Below the pieces are notes generated by a model, which saw only the letters and a list, made by a program, of their open reading frames with translations, had not been told where the DNA came from and made no database searches. Below are positions 38,796 to 62,913 of a stretch of 64,000 bases of DNA, piece after piece. The DNA comes from Litomosoides sigmodontis (Eukaryota; Nematoda; Chromadorea; Rhabditida; Onchocercidae), in the NCBI GenBank assembly GCA_963070105.1, contig OY718806.1, forward strand, positions 3,741,865 to 3,805,864, written 5' to 3'. A program made the position numbers and the translations under genes. Every line of letters begins with the position of its first letter. The first letter of the stretch is position 1.

Positions 38796-39911
38796 CGTTT
38801 GTCTATTCGTCATTCATTCACCATTCTACGCATCTTGAAATTCACACCCAACTTTGAAAGGGAAACAAACATACCAGTGCTAACTAACATGAGCAGCAAA
38901 TCTTTGCGGTAGGCAATTGACATTCTTTTATTTATTAGCGAATGGAAGTTTTAGCTTAATTTATTGTCTGCATCGTGGGTGGGAGGCTATAAAAAGGAAT
39001 GAACTGACTGCTGGATTGAAGCCTAACGATTTTTCTTGTTGCACTGATGAAATGAGCTGTAATTTGATCCCTTTCACTGAACGTATACATGTCCATCCGG
39101 TTGGGGAATACAAGGTGTCTTGATGAGGAGATTTTCCGTGTCTTAACTTCCATTGCAATCGTCTACATGTAGCAAATGATTAATATCATTTTCAATTTGC
39201 ACTTCCATTTCGTTGGCGTTGACAGAATTTTGCACAGTTTTGCAATTGCTTTACTTAAGACTAAATCACTGAAGTGAATATTGAAGCTGTTTGGAAATTC
39301 CACTCTCCTTCTATGTGAAAACAGCTGATAAGAATCACATGTTTTGGATTAATTTATGTCTAGTGCATCTTCCTAGTTATCAATTAACTTTCACCAACTC
39401 TGTATTTAAAGCTTTTTTACGGGAACGAATAAATTTTCCCTTGAACATTGTTTTTTGAATGAATGATTTCCAAAACACTTCGGATGGTGTCAGGCTAAGG
39501 AACCATATCTGTCAACTCGGAAATGAATTTTTTCAAGTTAAATACCGAAAATTGTAAGCTTTAAGCTTTTTTTCAATTATATTGAACTATTTATCTTTTT
39601 ATACTAGGTTTGAGTTTGACCGATCTTGAGTTTGCCCGAGGAGGAAAATGACTCATCGAATCAGTTAATTATCATATGCAATTCAACTAAAGCTTCACTT
39701 TTATTGGAAATCAAAAAACTAAAAATACTTAACACCAAGTACAATTATTATTTAGAGTTATGCCACCTTTAATTTTCAATTTTTCATGGCCATTTAGACT
39801 GGTATGTGTATAGATCGGTACGATGTTCTATATACAATCGAAGTTCCAGGATGCAAAAATCAAAAATTTACAACTGTGTGATATTTTCACTTTCCGTTAA
39901 AGGTACATTGA
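38796..39911. other. Intergenic region within the TTR cluster
   Basis: About 1.1 kb between the second and third TTR-like genes. An AATAAA-containing stretch lies near 39427. I see no exon chain or structured RNA. Confidence 0.5.
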
Positions 39912-40901
39912 ATGACAACGTGTCGCGGTGTATTTGGCGCAATAGTCGCACTGTTGGTGTGGGTGTCGCATAGTGCAATCATCCCGCAGCAGCATACCGG
40001 AGTTCAAAGCTACAGCGTACAATTTTTAGACTTTACATAGCAACAAAAAACCAATGATTACTTTCGGATTCAAGCACTAACATCAGAGAGCAGCTACTGA
40101 ATTTCATAATTGCAGGTAACTGGAAGACTGTTTTGTGGTACTCAGCCAGCTCCAGGTGTACGAGTTAAATTGGTCGATGATGACTTTGGTAAGATATGAC
40201 ATTATAGGTTTTTTTATGAGTATGAAAAGCTTGCAGATGACGGAAAATTTCCAGAGTTTAATTTGATAAGTGAGAATTCCCGGTGCTAAATTCTACTCTG
40301 ATCTCACGCTCATGTCAGTTCTAATTAATATCATATCAGGATCGGATCCAGATGATGATTTGGATGCAGGTTACACCGATCAGCATGGCCATTTCAAATT
40401 ATCCGGTGATACGAATGAAATGACGACCATCGACCCTCATCTTAAAATCTACCACGATTGCAACGATGGCGTTACGGTACGTATACTTCTGTTTCTTTTA
40501 ACCACTGCACATTAGCTCTAACTACTAGGTTATTAGATTTACTACATTCAAAGGAACATTTTTGAACAATACTAACTGATGCTAAGTAAAACTGTAGTTC
40601 GCTTGCTGAATATACAGATAGATGAGAGGCGATCTCAAAAGTCCTCCAATATTTGAGACCAGAAGGAGTTGCACAAAGCGCTTATGTTGACACGGTGTTA
40701 CCATGCGTCATGTCATACTTTCATTGCAAACTAATTGCAAAATATTTATGTAATTATTTGAAGCCATGCCAACGGCGTTGGAAATTCGAATTGCCGAACC
40801 ACTACATTACAAATAGCAAGGTACCGCAAAAGACTCTCGATATTGGTACATGGAATCTGGAAGCTATTATGCCTGATGAAAGCCACGACTGTATCCACTA
40901 G
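39912..40901 (+). CDS. Transthyretin-like (TTR) family secreted protein, third of three
   Basis: Exons 39912-40016, 40116-40188, 40340-40476 and 40764-40901 join to 150 aa. Exon 1 carries the signal peptide and a short linker rich in Gln. The mature domain follows: VTGRLFCGTQP, VKLVDDDFGSDPDDDLD, DQHGHFKLSGDT, IDPHLKIYHDCNDG, PCQRRWKFELPNHYI, DIGTWNLEA and a terminal DCIH. This is the most canonical copy of the trio. It has one extra phase-0 intron between the signal peptide and the mature domain that its two neighbours lack; the other two introns keep the same positions and phases. The last acceptor (TTTGAAG) is weak, but phase and homology support it. Confidence 0.9.
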
Positions 40902-42384
40902 CAAAACAGCGAGGAAATCAACTGGTTCTGAAACCATAATCACTTCTTCTATAGTTAATTAATCGAAACTACTCCGAATCACAATCTCTCCCAAGCGCTT
41001 CAAGGATTTCTGCACATATATATTTCAGGGCATCAATACTCGACATGTACTTGTCAGAAAGACTAGCGCTTTAAGCAAACAAATTGCAGTGCTGTGACAT
41101 GAATTGCTAATCCCATTTTCACGGGGAAGGTGAAGGCGTAGCAGCTATCACCCAACGGGTTAACACTTAAAATCTCGCGACCAAAACTCACTCATCCATT
41201 TCTAATCTTTATCAGATATTCAGATTTAGCTGTCGAGGCAACTTCTTTTCCAAGTCCGACGTCAGTTGCAGTTGCTCATGCATTTGTATTGCAATAAAAA
41301 ATAAATTTTTTCGTGCTGGTGTGTTTGTGTATTGCATAAATATGATTCGGAATATAACTTGTGTGTAGCACATCGAAACCTTCACAAACATTACCGCCAG
41401 TCGGTGTTACACTCCAAGTCGAGACTGACAGACACGACAGTTTTCCTTCCTCTCAGAAACAGTGGTTTTTTCAGGAACAAAATCCTTAATTACTCACATC
41501 CTTACTGATGATGCCTTCGGAAACAAAAAAAAACGCCACAACTGGCCACTGCTGTGACTAAGGCCAACGACTTCCAGATGAAACAGTGAGCCGTGACGGT
41601 GTTTGCAGGCTAACGTTTTTCGTCTGCGACATTGGAATGCGGTTTGCCTTGCGAGTTGTTACATGGTTTTCAGTTGAGCGGGATGAGATGACAGTCGGTG
41701 TCGTGCTTTTTTGTTGGGACCTTTTGTCGGAACTGTTACTCCGGGGATCCAGGAGGGGAGTAAAGGTTCTATCTCTCTGTAGTGCGAAGCCGTTATTGGA
41801 AGCAATCTATCCTCTACATTCCTTTCTTGAATTCGTATTTAAATGTTATCGAGGATGTAGAACTCTTGGTTCCTAACTGCTCATCACACCTAATTGTAAA
41901 AAGCGAATGATTAAATAACACTAAATGAATAGAAGAGTATTTTGAACGAAGTCTTTCATTATGCTTCCTTTATAACGGCTTCAAGGTCGTCGACTATAAC
42001 GTTTTGAGACATTTTCAGCTATTTGGGATTCCTTAAGAATTCACTATTTCTGGTTCTAAATTACACTCATAAGGGAGTGGTTTTATTGTTGTGGAGTCAC
42101 CCACGTAGTGTGCAGTTCCAACTTTTATGACCAAACCATAGATATTTCATATTAAATTAGCTACATTTTTTTTCAGAATTGGTAGCTTTAAGTTTCCCCG
42201 CACACTCTCATGCTCCTTTTAAGATATACATGAAGGAAGCTAACCTTAAGCAAAGATTGCTGGTTGGAGGAGTGTTGTATATATCGCAGTAAATGAAAAA
42301 GGATGCAAAAATTCAGTCGAAGTTCAAACAACAATTTTCTAACATATTTGTGGTGTTAACTAAATGACTTTCAGGTAAGGTGTA
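40902..42384. other. Intergenic region between the TTR cluster and sem-5
   Basis: This 1.5 kb stretch includes AATAAA-type hexamers near 41293 and a slightly GC-richer part near 41380-41780 where several frames are open. No recognisable protein or exon chain was found. A TTTCAG acceptor at 42370-42375 lies shortly before the sem-5 ATG and may receive a spliced leader. Confidence 0.5.
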
Positions 42385-44284
<1,900 letters not shown>

Positions 44285-46407
44285 AATATTCAATTATATC
44301 CAGGGAAATTTGTCCATTTCTTATTCTGGATAATTTCTGTTCAACCCTCCTCCAGTCCTTTTAGGGTTGCAGTGTTCATAATCGACCCGCGGTTTTCATT
44401 TTATTCTAAGTTTTAAAGCCTACGCATTATTTTTTAAGATGATTCCAAAGCATGGCTTTAAGAATTTTATGATAGGCAATAAATCGCAATAATTTTTCAT
44501 CATTAGTAGCCATTTATGTAGTTTTTCTCTTTCAGGTCAAACAATTAGTAAGTTAATGAACCGCAGTCAATATACATAACTTTAATGGAGGTGTAATTTT
44601 TGTGAATACTTTGTAAAACACACTGATTGTTCTAAATTAAATTTAGGCGTGGTGAATTGTAAAATTAATTTGGTTATGACTCTATAAGGAAATATTCTAA
44701 AGCTGTTCACTTTTACTCGCATAGAAGTTAATTTTGAATTTGTATGTGGGAACAAACTGTTTTGGGAAATAGAACACTTGTCTTCGGCATTTTATGCGTG
44801 ATTTTATGCGTGATAAATCTTGTGTAATTTATAATTTTCATGGAGATTGACGCAGCATTTTGACATTAGGTTATGAAAGAATTGTGTAGTCTAGTTTGAT
44901 GCTAGATAATGCCATACTCTTTGATATATTGTTGCATTTTACATCTGTCATTGTATGATGCACCTATTCAGTTTACTAATTCTTTCACTTTTCGAAAATT
45001 GTCATTTGTATTTTTTGTTATGTTTTTTTTGCTAATTCAAACTTTTTCTTTTTGTTGTATGTTTTCTTCAACTGTGTTATATTTTTGAAGCCACTTTTGT
45101 GTTTTGTTACGAAAAAATGTATGCAGATAGTATCTGTTTGTTATTCTGTTTTATTTTTATTTGTGACAATTTTCCAAAATATGTGGAATCTTCATAGTCC
45201 CTGTTGCTTAACTGTTCATTTTATATATTCTTCTCACTTTCTTAAAAGAAGCCTGTTTGAGCAATGTTGTGCAGCTTTGTGTGAAGTAATTAAAAACAGT
45301 CAAAACTTTAAATATTTGTGCAGGTAATAGATTTTCATAAATGTTGTGCCAAAAAAATGATTGTAGATATACAAATGTATAGCAATTTTCATGAAATTTT
45401 GATTGTTTGGATGAAACATTGCGAACAAATGGAGGAAGAAGGTAGCTTTCTTAAGCAGAAAAGAGCAGAGCGGATATTCGTTTCATGACGATAAGGAATA
45501 TAAATAAGTGATAAATTGAGAGATGTATATTTTGTAAAATTACTTTTGCATTTACTATAATTCACAGGTCGTGATTCGCAGTACTATATTTACCTTCATC
45601 TAAAGAAGTTTTTCAACCATGTGCCATTTGCGGCATTTAATTCACTTTGCTTCTCTCAGCATGGTTTAATGAAGTTTCGTCATTTGGATGTTTAAAAACG
45701 AGTACCTATCAATACAAGTTTGCTCGTGCTACTTGCTTTGTTTTTTGTGATCATGTTGCATTTGCAAAATTGAAAATTTCCGATGTACTGGGATTCATTG
45801 GATGTGTGCTATGCAGTAAGATCAGTATTGTCAAAAAGTGTACTCGTATATGGAAATTTCTGTTTGAAAACCTTGTACGTCTTCAGAATTTGTGGAGAGA
45901 CCGAAATAAGTTGCTTTTGCATCTGTCATATTGGTCTCCTTAGCTTAAGACATGTGCCTTATTTTCCACCTATTGCCTCCGCTCTCAGATGAAGAAATAA
46001 AACGCTGGATAAACGGCAACTCTTTCCCGGAATTTGTAGAATTTTTCGAAACTAAGTTATTTTGCAGGATCGTTTTCCTTCATCAAGTTTAGAATTCTGC
46101 GTAAAATTCATAATTTAAGAAAGTTTTTTGCGCTGTTGTTGATGTCCTATTTTCTCGTCTTATGTAAGTGATATTTCTCTTCCAATGAACTATTGATGTT
46201 TGCTGGTATGTTTTTAAAATATGGTATTCAGACAATAGCTTCCACTTAAACTAATTCACCTCATCTTATTTCCCTCTTTTTATAACTTGTGTTATCATTC
46301 TTCGAAATTTCGCTTTTATTTGTGCCATAACTAGTTCCAAGACGAGCTTTCAGGATGGTCGATCAAGAAGCACTAAAATAAAGACTAAAGTCAATTAACT
46401 TGCTGGA
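44285..46407. other. Intergenic region between sem-5 and the sideroflexin gene
   Basis: About 2.1 kb, mostly T-rich. The sem-5 polyadenylation hexamer is at 44478-44483. Open frames here (such as 45052-45327 and 45647-45943) are rich in Phe, Leu and Cys as expected from T-rich DNA and show no family features. Confidence 0.5.
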
Positions 46408-49400
46408 ATGGTTACCAAATTAAGCTCGGATCGGTACGATATTGATACTCCAAGGTATGTATGAACAAATGTTAAGTCATTCCTGTAACTGTTTCCCAAT
46501 TTGCGAAGATAAAAGGATTTAAGTGTTCCGAAGCATTGTTTCATATGACTCTAATACAAGTGTTGAAAGTGATCAGTTTCCGATTTTTACTCGGGTTTTC
46601 TTTGCTTTTCTGATTATCCGTAGTTCACAAGGCACTGAGCTTTGTTGTTTTTCTGCTGTTTACTTGCATTTGTTTTATAGGTGGGATCAAAGTCGATTTT
46701 TGGGGCGTTTGCGTTATTTTATAACGATCACTAATCCGCTGAAAGCATTTGCTAGCCTGGATACACTTCAACATAGCAAACAATTGCTTGAACTATATCG
46801 GTTTGGAAATTTTCTCATTAAGCAGATATTGATAAGACAACTTTCTCAAATAATGATCTAGAGGCACAGTTTTGTTTGATGGCAATGTTTTCTTTAGATG
46901 GCTGACAAATTACATGATATTAATATTTTGTAAGTGGTTGAAATAACCTTTTAAATAGCTGTATACTTCACTTTGATTTTAGTGTTCAAACAATTGTCCA
47001 TGAAAATTAGTTGTGTGTTTGTTCGTAGTGAGTTGGAAGGATTTCTGAATTGTCAGTTAGTCTATTTTGTTTTATGGAGTTTTTTTTGACAGAGCTGGCA
47101 AAGAACCATATGGTACTACCGTAGAAGATTTGCACCGCGCTCAGGCATTTTATGCTTCAGCCTTTCATCCGGACACCGGCCAACTGCAAACATTACCAGG
47201 ACGTATGTGCGCTAATGCATGGGGAGGTACATTGCTTTGTGGAGCAATGATGCTGTGGTACAAGTCAGTGTACTGCATGTTTTTGGTAGGGTAGGTGGAA
47301 AGATTAGTTGGATTATATTGACGGAGTGCTCTTAAGTGGAATGAAGCTTATATTTTTAGTTCATCAGGTTATTTGCAAGGACGGAGAAGATAGGAATAGT
47401 CAAAGGAGCTGCATAAGTATAAATCTATAGACTTGATTGAAAATTGTTTTCGATTCTGCTTCTACTATCGCAGTCATGACTGTTATTCAGAAGTACGGGA
47501 GCCGTGGTTTTCTGGCAGTGGGCTAATCAATCCTTCAATGCAGTTGTCAATTATACCAATCGGAATGCACAAAGCCCTCTATCAAAAAAGTCACTCTTCT
47601 GAATTTCGACATAAATTTTTCAAGTTCATTAATCTCTCAGTGAGGACTTGTTGCTACATTTTTTCTCGTTTTATCAATATTTCAACTGGAATATCAAACA
47701 AGGGAACCATTAGACGTAAGTGCTTGTACTTTTAAAGTTGTTACTGCTGCTTTTGATATTAAATTTGCAGGGATTTATTGGTTGCATACACTTCGGCAGT
47801 TACCGGCGCACTTAGTGTTGCTGTAGGCTTGAAGAATTATTTAGCAAAGGTTACACATTTCTACATACTTTTCCCTTTATTCAATTGAAGATTCATCTTT
47901 CTACTTATTTCTTGATTATAGGAGGTCAAAAACCTGAACATACACGCATGCTATGTACAAGATAGTCGAATTTTTTCACCATAAGACTATTTTTTAAAAA
48001 CTTCATTTAATAGTTGGCGTGCGCTACTGATGCCAGGATTTTTTTAGCGTTCATTTTCGCCACTGTTCCAACGCTTCGTGCCCTTGGCCGCCGTAGCAGT
48101 TGCAAACGCCATCAATATTCCCTTCACACGACAAAAGTTTGTTTTTGATTTCTCATTTCTGCTCACCTACGGAGAACAGTCATTTTATGAGCAAAAAACA
48201 TTTACCTGCTTCTATGAATATCACGTTTTTTATTTTAAATTTTCAGTGAGTTGCTCTACGGTCTTCCTGTAACAAATGAAATGGGGGAAGTAGTGGCGAC
48301 ATCAAAGGTACTTCTTTTTTTCTCACTCTCAACGTTTAATATGATAAAATTAATTATTTACAGCTGGCAGCATGTAAAGCAATCAGTTTAGTAGTGTGTT
48401 CGCGCAATATTATTGTTGGCCCAAGCATGTGTTAGTTCCGTTCCATTTAAATTTTATGTTTAAAATATATTTGAAATGTATCGTCCGTTTTGTTTTAGTT
48501 AAAGAGAGACTTTGAGTGACATTGATAAACCACTTGCTATAACTTACTAATAGTAATGTGACAGTAATACACTTTGCTTGTTGGACCTATTATTGCAGTA
48601 ATAATACCCCTCATTATGAGTGCTATGGAGAAATGTAAGTGGTATGCCAGTCGTGCTAAATTCTTGAACATACCATTGCAGCTTATACTTACTTTCGTCC
48701 TGTAAGTATTTTGCTTTTATAGCCGGTAAATTGAATATCCTTGCACCTCACAGACGAATAGTTTTGACAAGGACTTATTTCTGAAGAATTATTCATTCTT
48801 TTACAAAACGAAGAAACTAATGGTGTATCTTTTACAAATATTTAGTGATCAAAGTATATTATTTTGGTTCCTTGAAAATTATGATACATTTTGATGAAGG
48901 CAGCAATGGTAGTAGATATTTTCAGAGTGCCAAAAAATAAGTTATTCCAACCAATTTGCATAATTAAAATATTTCGGTTTTCCGGCAACGACTGAATTTT
49001 TAATAATAATAAGCACCACATAACAACTACTAATTCAGGGGGTAAGCCCTGTTAATTCACAATGTTTCACTCGATCTCCGCATACTTTGTGACACTTAGT
49101 TGCCGGATAAAAGTGTTAGGAAAGTTGTTTCGAAAATTACCAGTTATAGTTTCCAAAAATTTATAGCACCAATTCTTGTAGGTATGGATCAATGGTACCA
49201 GTCGGCTGTGCGCTCTTTCCGCAAATTAAGTATGCCTTTTTGTTTCTTAGGTTTCATGGACTTTTTCTAATATGTGAATCAACATGTAAATTGTTTCGAG
49301 GTGTAGGACAGTTCGATTGACGGGAAAATAAGAGGAAGGGGAAAAAGCGGAGAGCCGCGAAAGTAGATAAATAGGATGCAGCCAAAATTACTCTATCGGA

Positions 49401-49544
49401 GCATTTTAAAATCTTTTATTTTCTAGCAGTGTTAAAATTACAACATTGATGCGTTATGAACCATCGACTTACGAGGAACTGAAACGTCACATGGATATAA
49501 ATATGCCTGCAACACAGCGTGTTTTTTTCAATAAAGGATTGTAA
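46408..49544 (+). CDS. sfxn-2: Sideroflexin, SFXN2-like mitochondrial carrier
   Basis: Eleven exons, 46408-46454, 46681-46800, 47093-47263, 47491-47589, 47771-47849, 48048-48136, 48247-48307, 48364-48430, 48599-48701, 49182-49229 and 49427-49544, join to about 333 aa. Sideroflexin landmarks in order: [15 protein letters not shown], the signature HPDTG (residues 81-85), [56 protein letters not shown] and the invariant C-terminal VFFNKGL. Sideroflexins are multi-span inner mitochondrial membrane proteins; SFXN1 and relatives carry serine for one-carbon metabolism and SFXN2 affects iron/haem. The DIDTPRWDQ start and NYTNRN favour the SFXN2 subtype, but this assignment is tentative. The last exon has tandem acceptors three bases apart. 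AATAAA at 49699-49704. Confidence 0.93.
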
Positions 49545-52500
49545 CAACAGATACCTACGTGGTAATGACCTGTACATATAACATTAATGATCAAGAGTCA
49601 ATTTTTCAGGATATTGAAAGTTTCGGAAATATCTAGGACCTTTTCTGTAGGATGTTCTATATATCTTGTTGTCTATGTGAGTCAGGGTGTAGTAGATTAA
49701 TAAAGATTCGCAATGCTTGCTTTTTACGCCGCTGTATACTAAAATAAAAGATTGTCTCTAGATGGACGGAAACCGGAAGTTGCGGATCTTTTATTAATCT
49801 GTTACACTATATATTTTTTTTGAAAAAGTGAGGAGAATATATGATGAAACTAAGTTATCTCAAAAGTACAAACTATCGATTGGTAGAGGTAGATTTCTTT
49901 GTGTTGATAAGTAGTTACACTTTACGAAACCTTTTGATTGGAAATTCACTTTTATATTTGCATTTGACAGGCAGTTGAGTTAAGTGAATCAACCACAGCA
50001 ATATGAGTTTTACATGTATTTCCTATATATTTATAAGAGCAAATAGTTGCGGATTCGGTTCAGAGTTTGAAGACCAGAAGTTTTGAATGAGTTGTGTTAC
50101 GGTAGTGAGAATAGTAACATCGAACTGGTTGAAACATGTTCTCGTATGTTTATGTCGTGAAATCTTTTCCGCTTCCACAGGTTTAATAAAATTTAGAATC
50201 ATAACTTTTTGTTTTGGTCTACAAATGGACCGCGTTAGATATTTCACACTTCCAGAACCACAAGTTAAAGAACACTAAACATAATGAAGAAGGCTGTAAG
50301 GGAAGTTGTTCCGAACTAGACTCTTAAAAAAACGACCTTGATGTCTGAGCAGTGATGCAATATTCTACCACACAGTGTTTTCTGAGAACAGGGAGGGCAA
50401 CCTTCCGGTCTTTATCATCCTTCTTATCAAAACAAGGAAGGCAAGGTGAAGCCATCAAGAAATAAAGGTGAAATAACAGAGGATACTTTTTGATTTTTCC
50501 TGCCGCATATAAGTACTGGATATTTGCTTGTAAACTCATTGAGTAATAGTATCTTCACTGGCGGATGGACCATACAGTTCGACAAATGTACTGTCAACGT
50601 GTACCACAGGTTCCACGGTTATCTTCTTCATGGAATGAGCGGAATGGGTTCACTCTCGAAGTGCCCACATACGTGGCAGTTGCACCCATCATGCAACACC
50701 AAATGAAGGTCCCTTGTCCATATGCAATTGAAGAATTGTTGGAATCGATTCTCATTATCACATCCCTCTTCGCAGTACTTCTGCAGAGCAGGAACCACCT
50801 GTTCTAGCAATCATCCGGTACAATATGCTGTCATCAAATTACATCACATCCGCACATTAGCACCTCGGCGCAGAGGGAAGCAATGACATTGGACAGCTGG
50901 ACGGTTGACTCAAGTGGTCTTCGCCAGTCAGCTTCGGAATGAAACCTGCAGACTGAAACATCAATCCCTGTACTGAAATTTCAACCCCCCTACCCCCTCC
51001 CCCCTCCTCCCTCATTAACCAACTAGCAATGTCTGTTTGGTAGCAAGTCGGCTACGAGCTGTAGCGAATGGACTTGCGTTGCAAAGTTATTGGATCGCGC
51101 TCTTGCAATGTTGGGGATTGCATTTACGCAGGTTTTGTTGTCTTGTTTAGGTCACCGCATGTTTTGCTAATTCTCATAGCGTTAAATGATTGGCTGAAAC
51201 AACTTAGGCTCCTTCAACCGATCAATAGTGTCTGCACCGAAACAGAACTGACCAAGAACTCCCCGTCAAAACAGCCACTGTTTCTCAAATCTTTTATCCA
51301 TCTTTTTGGAATCAAAGTATTTGTAGGAATTAAAAGTAAACGTGGCTTATCGCTTGTATTCCCAATTAGACGTTACGTTCTTGCGAGCAGTTTAACTTGC
51401 GGACACGTGCTTCGTCCAGTGTTTTGTTGAAAAATACCGAGTACACTTCTCGAGAAGGTCGATATGAATACTTAAGCACAGGGTTTGATAAGTAACCGCT
51501 AGTAAAAGTAGTCTTTCTATAACAAAAAAATTAAATGCGATCTGTTGAAACACTAATTTTATCCGTAATAGCAGCTGACTAATTATACAGTTAGTTACGT
51601 TTGATTTTATAGTTGGGAAATTGAAATGTGTTTATATAGGTAAACAGTTTGTGCTTAACGACCTCAGCTACCTGCCACTTTACGAGATGAAATATAGTAT
51701 ATGCGTATGTGTTTGCATATATGTTTGTGAGTTATTACTTGCTTTCCGATGAAATGTTTCTTTTTTGCATTATTCCTGTACTTACGTGGTAATTTTAATC
51801 GGGAAAATATGATATTTTATAGGAATCACTTCGGAGGTGTTGAATGAATAAGATTTTCGTAGAGAGCGTAAACGCAATGACCCGCTCGAGATTATGTCCT
51901 GAATCTTACCTGTGGCTAGTCCCACTGGCTACTACTATTTCATGTGTTTTAATGTCCCATGAGTTTATTAGTACTAAAGTTATTTTTGGACATCGTACTG
52001 CGTAATGTCAGTGGATGTCCGTCCATTGGTTAATGTCTGGTTTGAATGTCATCGCCAATTCCGGACTGTCAGTAACTTTTTATCGATCGTTTTGCATTTG
52101 TTGAAGGCAGATGTATTGTCAAGCGGTATCTCTGGTATGAAAGTCCAAGTGCCTTCATTTGCGTATTGTTGTGTTTGTTAGTCATCAGTCCAATAATGTT
52201 TTTGAAACATATCTGGAAAAGTTTTTCTTTTTAAATGTATACTCTCCTATTTCTGAAGAAACTGCACAGTTGTAGAATTCACATATTAAAGCTTAATTCT
52301 TTCGGATTGAAAGACACCATGTTCTATAGCATTGTTGAAAAAATCGATAAAATGACATATTATGCAGTCAATATAGCTGTGATTTTACGACTTTGTATTA
52401 GACCTTTCTGCTGCTGGATATTGATTACTTAATGAAGAGAGCAGGATGAAAGTTCTTAGAGATATCAATAGTACTATGGAGAACTGCAGTGCATTTATTA

Positions 52501-53849
52501 AATAATTTCGTAGCGGATGTTCGTACTCGAGAAGATGCTTTTGGTTTTAAGATCAATATTTTGCAGTGTGATATATTAAGGAGGCTATCAGGACGGGGAG
52601 AAGAATGCTAAAACGGGCTCGCTAATAGCGATTCATTTTACTGCTCTAAAATTTTCGACGCTCACACACTGTTTCGTCTGGTATTAAAGTGTATAATTGG
52701 TACCAATATTTATTACTGAATTGCATAATTCCTATGATTCCTAGACTGTTTTCTTCTTTGCTCATTTGTTTCTATCATTTGTGATCGGTTCATTTTATTT
52801 ACCTTCCTAAGACCTAGCTTTCTTTGTTGGATATTGGTAAGAACATTTAAATGAATCCTTATCACGCAAGATATATTTAATGTCTCTAGGGGTCAGCGGA
52901 AGCGCCGTTGCTCTTCTCCATCTTGCTGAAACAGCTGTTCAGCATTGGCACACTTTTATTTCCTTTACTCAGAGTGGGGGAATAAGGGAGGGTAAATTAT
53001 GCTCTGTTTACCTTTTATCGTTTTTGTCTCTTAAATATCGTCTGCCCCTACTCCCTTCCTTTATGTACTTTTTTTTCCTCATGATGTTAAGGACGATAGA
53101 AAGGCAAGAATTCGTTAACCGGGCGCTGTAGTTGTTAGCATTGAAAAAGCAAGGAAAATATTTTTTTGGGTAGAGCGAGGCATGGATACTATCGTTTTTT
53201 ATGAGAAGGAAGTTAGTGGCTCTGTCTATTACGTAGAACTGAAATTATGCCAATACACCTGAGCAATAATGCGCTGTCGGTGGTTTAGATAAATGTACGA
53301 TTATCGAGTGTGTTGCAAATAATTTCTTTGATGCTTCATACTGATTTTTGAAGTATTGTCAAGCGTCGGTACGGTTTCTCACAACACAACATTACATTTG
53401 TCGTAGTTAATGTTATTCGGCTTTTTTTTTTGATTTGCACTTAATTCACGATGATTTCAAGCAGGTCAGCGCACCGCATAAAGCGCATGCCTTACTTAAA
53501 ATATTTGGAGGATCGGTGATACCGTTTTCTCGATATTATGTAGGGACTTCTCTTTTTTACTCATTGACTGATTGGTATTAGAATCTTCAACACTGTCTTA
53601 AGAATCTTTACCAGAAACTACTATTTTCAATACTAAATCACTATCAGCTTTGTTGCAACTGTCCTTGTATACATCAGATGCCTTAATATTTTCGGTAGGA
53701 AGATGAATGCTTTCGTTCTCGTTTTGCAATGGCAGATATCGCTGCCGAGGTAAATTTAAACTTACACAAAGCAAATTTTTATTATTTTTGCTTAATACAT
53801 GTCTCTACAGCTATAATTTTTTGTGTTCATTTAATGGAAATCCTTGCAG
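49545..53849. other. Large intergenic region between sideroflexin and syd-2
   Basis: About 4.3 kb. AATAAA at 49699-49704 ends the sideroflexin transcript. A GC-richer island at about 50330-51020 holds a candidate Cys-rich minus-strand gene listed separately, a C-rich homopyrimidine tract near 50984-51014, and a 120-codon plus-strand open frame at 51068-51430 without family features. The remainder is T-rich and carries the syd-2 upstream region. A TTGCAG acceptor ends at 53849. Confidence 0.5.
50673..50952 (-). CDS. Candidate Cys-rich protein fragment, two exon-like frames
   Basis: Two minus-strand frames join in phase: 50952-50843 (36 codons after a TTTCAG acceptor, donor GTAATT) and 50798-50673 (42 codons, acceptor AACAG, donor GTATGT). 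Together they contain ten cysteines, with CAEVLMCGCD, KYCEEGCDNENRF and DGCNCH. Without the final donor the second frame runs on to a TGA at 50628. I found no start exon or certain last exon and do not recognise the family; a small secreted Cys-rich nematode protein is possible. Other frames in this island are also fairly open, and the opposite strand has an 80-codon frame at 50565-50807, so this may be chance. Confidence is low. Confidence 0.3.
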
Positions 53850-53851
53850 GC

Positions 53852-53871
53852 ATGAATAAAGAAAATACAAA

Positions 53872-53875
<4 letters not shown>
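53852..53875 (+). promoter_or_regulatory. Seven-codon uORF whose stop overlaps the syd-2 start codon
   Basis: Directly after a TTGCAG acceptor (AG at 53848-53849) an ATG at 53852 opens a seven-codon frame ending in TGA at 53873-53875. The syd-2 ATG at 53872-53874 shares two bases with that stop (ATGA). If the acceptor takes a spliced leader or a 5' UTR exon, every mRNA using it carries this uORF. Confidence 0.55.

Positions 53876-62913
<9,038 letters not shown>

Noticed and set aside
41586..41876. 96-codon plus-strand frame upstream of sem-5
   Set aside because: No homology recognised and no linked exons; the stretch is merely richer in G and C.
51068..51430. 120-codon plus-strand open frame
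   Set aside because: No recognisable domain, no splice context, and it lies in stop-poor sequence where several frames are open.
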